Assembly (NCBI GenBank): GCA_018664265.1
Contig: JABJOR010000468.1
Span: forward strand, 1 to 5,951
DNA: 5,951 nt
From: Rhodospirillales bacterium
Lineage (GTDB): Bacteria; Pseudomonadota; Alphaproteobacteria; Rhodospirillales; Casp-alpha2
Reading direction: 5' to 3'
Positions within the stretch are counted from its first letter, which is position 1. Each line of letters opens with the position of its first letter. Below the pieces are notes generated by a model. That model did not search any database. It saw nothing but the letters and a program-made list of their open reading frames with translations, and was not told the DNA's origin. Position numbers and translations under genes: made by a program. Shown piece after piece: positions 5,434 through 5,951 of the stretch.

Positions 5434-5951
5434 TTAATTAAAATACGACTGAAGCGGCGCAACATCAAGAGGCTCTTTCGCAAGAGTTGCAATTGCTGTC
5501 GCCATAGCGGACGCCGCCGTTATTGTCGTGTAATAAGATACATTATGCGTAAGTGTCGAACGACGGATGGAAAAGCTGTCCGATACAGCCTGTGCACCCT
5601 CTGTTGTGTTAATCACCATTTGCACATCACCATTGATAATCGCATCAACACAGTGTGGGCGACCTTCCAGAACCTTGTTCACGCGGGTTACTTCAAGGCC
5701 CTGTTCAACCAGATAGCTCTGGGTTCCAGCCGTAGCAATCAATTTAAAACCGGACTCAGAAAGGCTTTTGGCAATCTCGGCAACGGCGTCCTTATCCCTG
5801 TTCTTAACCGAAATAAAGACAGTCCCTTCTTTCGGCAAGTTCATGCCAGCTCCGAATTGTGATTTGGCAAAGGCTTTGGCGAAGTCTTTATCGAGCCCCA
5901 TAACCTCACCCGTTGAGCGCATCTCAGGGCCAAGGATAATATCCACACCGG
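5434..5951 (-). CDS. carB: Carbamoyl-phosphate synthase large subunit, C-terminal part
   Basis: The last ~172 residues of a protein usually about 1,070-1,100 long; the 5' part lies beyond the window. The frame is open to the edge, where [18 protein letters not shown] matches the end of the second ATP-grasp half. It is followed by the methylglyoxal-synthase-like allosteric domain ([39 protein letters not shown]), which in CarB binds regulators such as UMP and ornithine. The whole enzyme uses glutamine-derived ammonia, bicarbonate and ATP to make carbamoyl phosphate for pyrimidines and arginine. The GTG at 5946 is an internal valine, not a start. The C-terminus is intact and followed by a strong terminator. 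Confidence 0.97.
   Translation of the reverse strand, partial: GVDIILGPEMRSTGEVMGLDKDFAKAFAKSQFGAGMNLPKEGTVFISVKNRDKDAVAEIAKSLSESGFKLIATAGTQSYLVEQGLEVTRVNKVLEGRPHCVDAIINGDVQMVINTTEGAQAVSDSFSIRRSTLTHNVSYYTTITAASAMATAIATLAKEPLDVAPLQSYFN

Noticed and set aside
5545..5862. 105-residue plus-strand frame inside carB
   Set aside because: It is antisense to a certain carB coding region and has no family character.
1..5951. CRISPR array, insertion sequence, tRNA or rRNA gene
   Set aside because: No regularly spaced direct repeats, no transposase motifs or terminal repeats flanking a gene, and no tRNA or rRNA signature were seen on either strand.

Overview
The window looks like part of the chromosome of an alphaproteobacterium with moderate to low G+C. 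The evidence is the gene set and order: the 3' end of carB followed by greA, then an Lrp/AsnC regulator divergent from trxB and an LsrB/VtlR-type LysR gene, with a structured antisense-type small RNA just past lysR. That last arrangement (trxB, lsrB, AbcR-family sRNA) is a known alphaproteobacterial neighbourhood. I cannot name the genus; the protein sequences fit a marine-type lineage outside the high-GC Rhizobiales, but this is inference.

Layout, left to right. Positions 1-68 hold nothing I can support. Positions 69-204 (minus strand) encode a predicted 136-nt sRNA made of four hairpins, an anti-Shine-Dalgarno stretch and an intrinsic terminator. Its promoter lies at 212-240, and two overlapping LysR-type T-N11-A boxes lie at 250-277. 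Next come lysR/lsrB (308-1210) and trxB (1244-2212), both on the minus strand and probably co-transcribed. A 232-bp divergent promoter region separates trxB from an Lrp/AsnC gene (2445-2927, plus). Two probably accessory plus-strand genes follow: a small XRE-type HTH regulator (3098-3457) and a PleD-like REC-REC-GGDEF diguanylate cyclase (3583-4854). Each has a strong inverted repeat in its upstream region. The cyclase ends 3 bp from the convergent greA (4858-5331, minus). A strong intrinsic terminator (5381-5418) separates greA from the partial carB (5434 to the window edge, minus).

How they may work together. lsrB-type regulators control AbcR-type sRNAs in Brucella and Agrobacterium. Here the sRNA sits right after the lysR gene, with LysR boxes centred near -66 and -53 of its predicted start, so a local regulator-to-sRNA circuit is likely. 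trxB ties the operon to thiol redox homeostasis, yet this LysR protein contains no cysteine at all, so thiol-based redox sensing reported for rhizobial LsrB cannot operate through it. The XRE gene and the cyclase form a separate signalling island. The 15-bp perfect inverted repeat just before the cyclase overlaps its Shine-Dalgarno and is the second strongest unexplained signal in the window.
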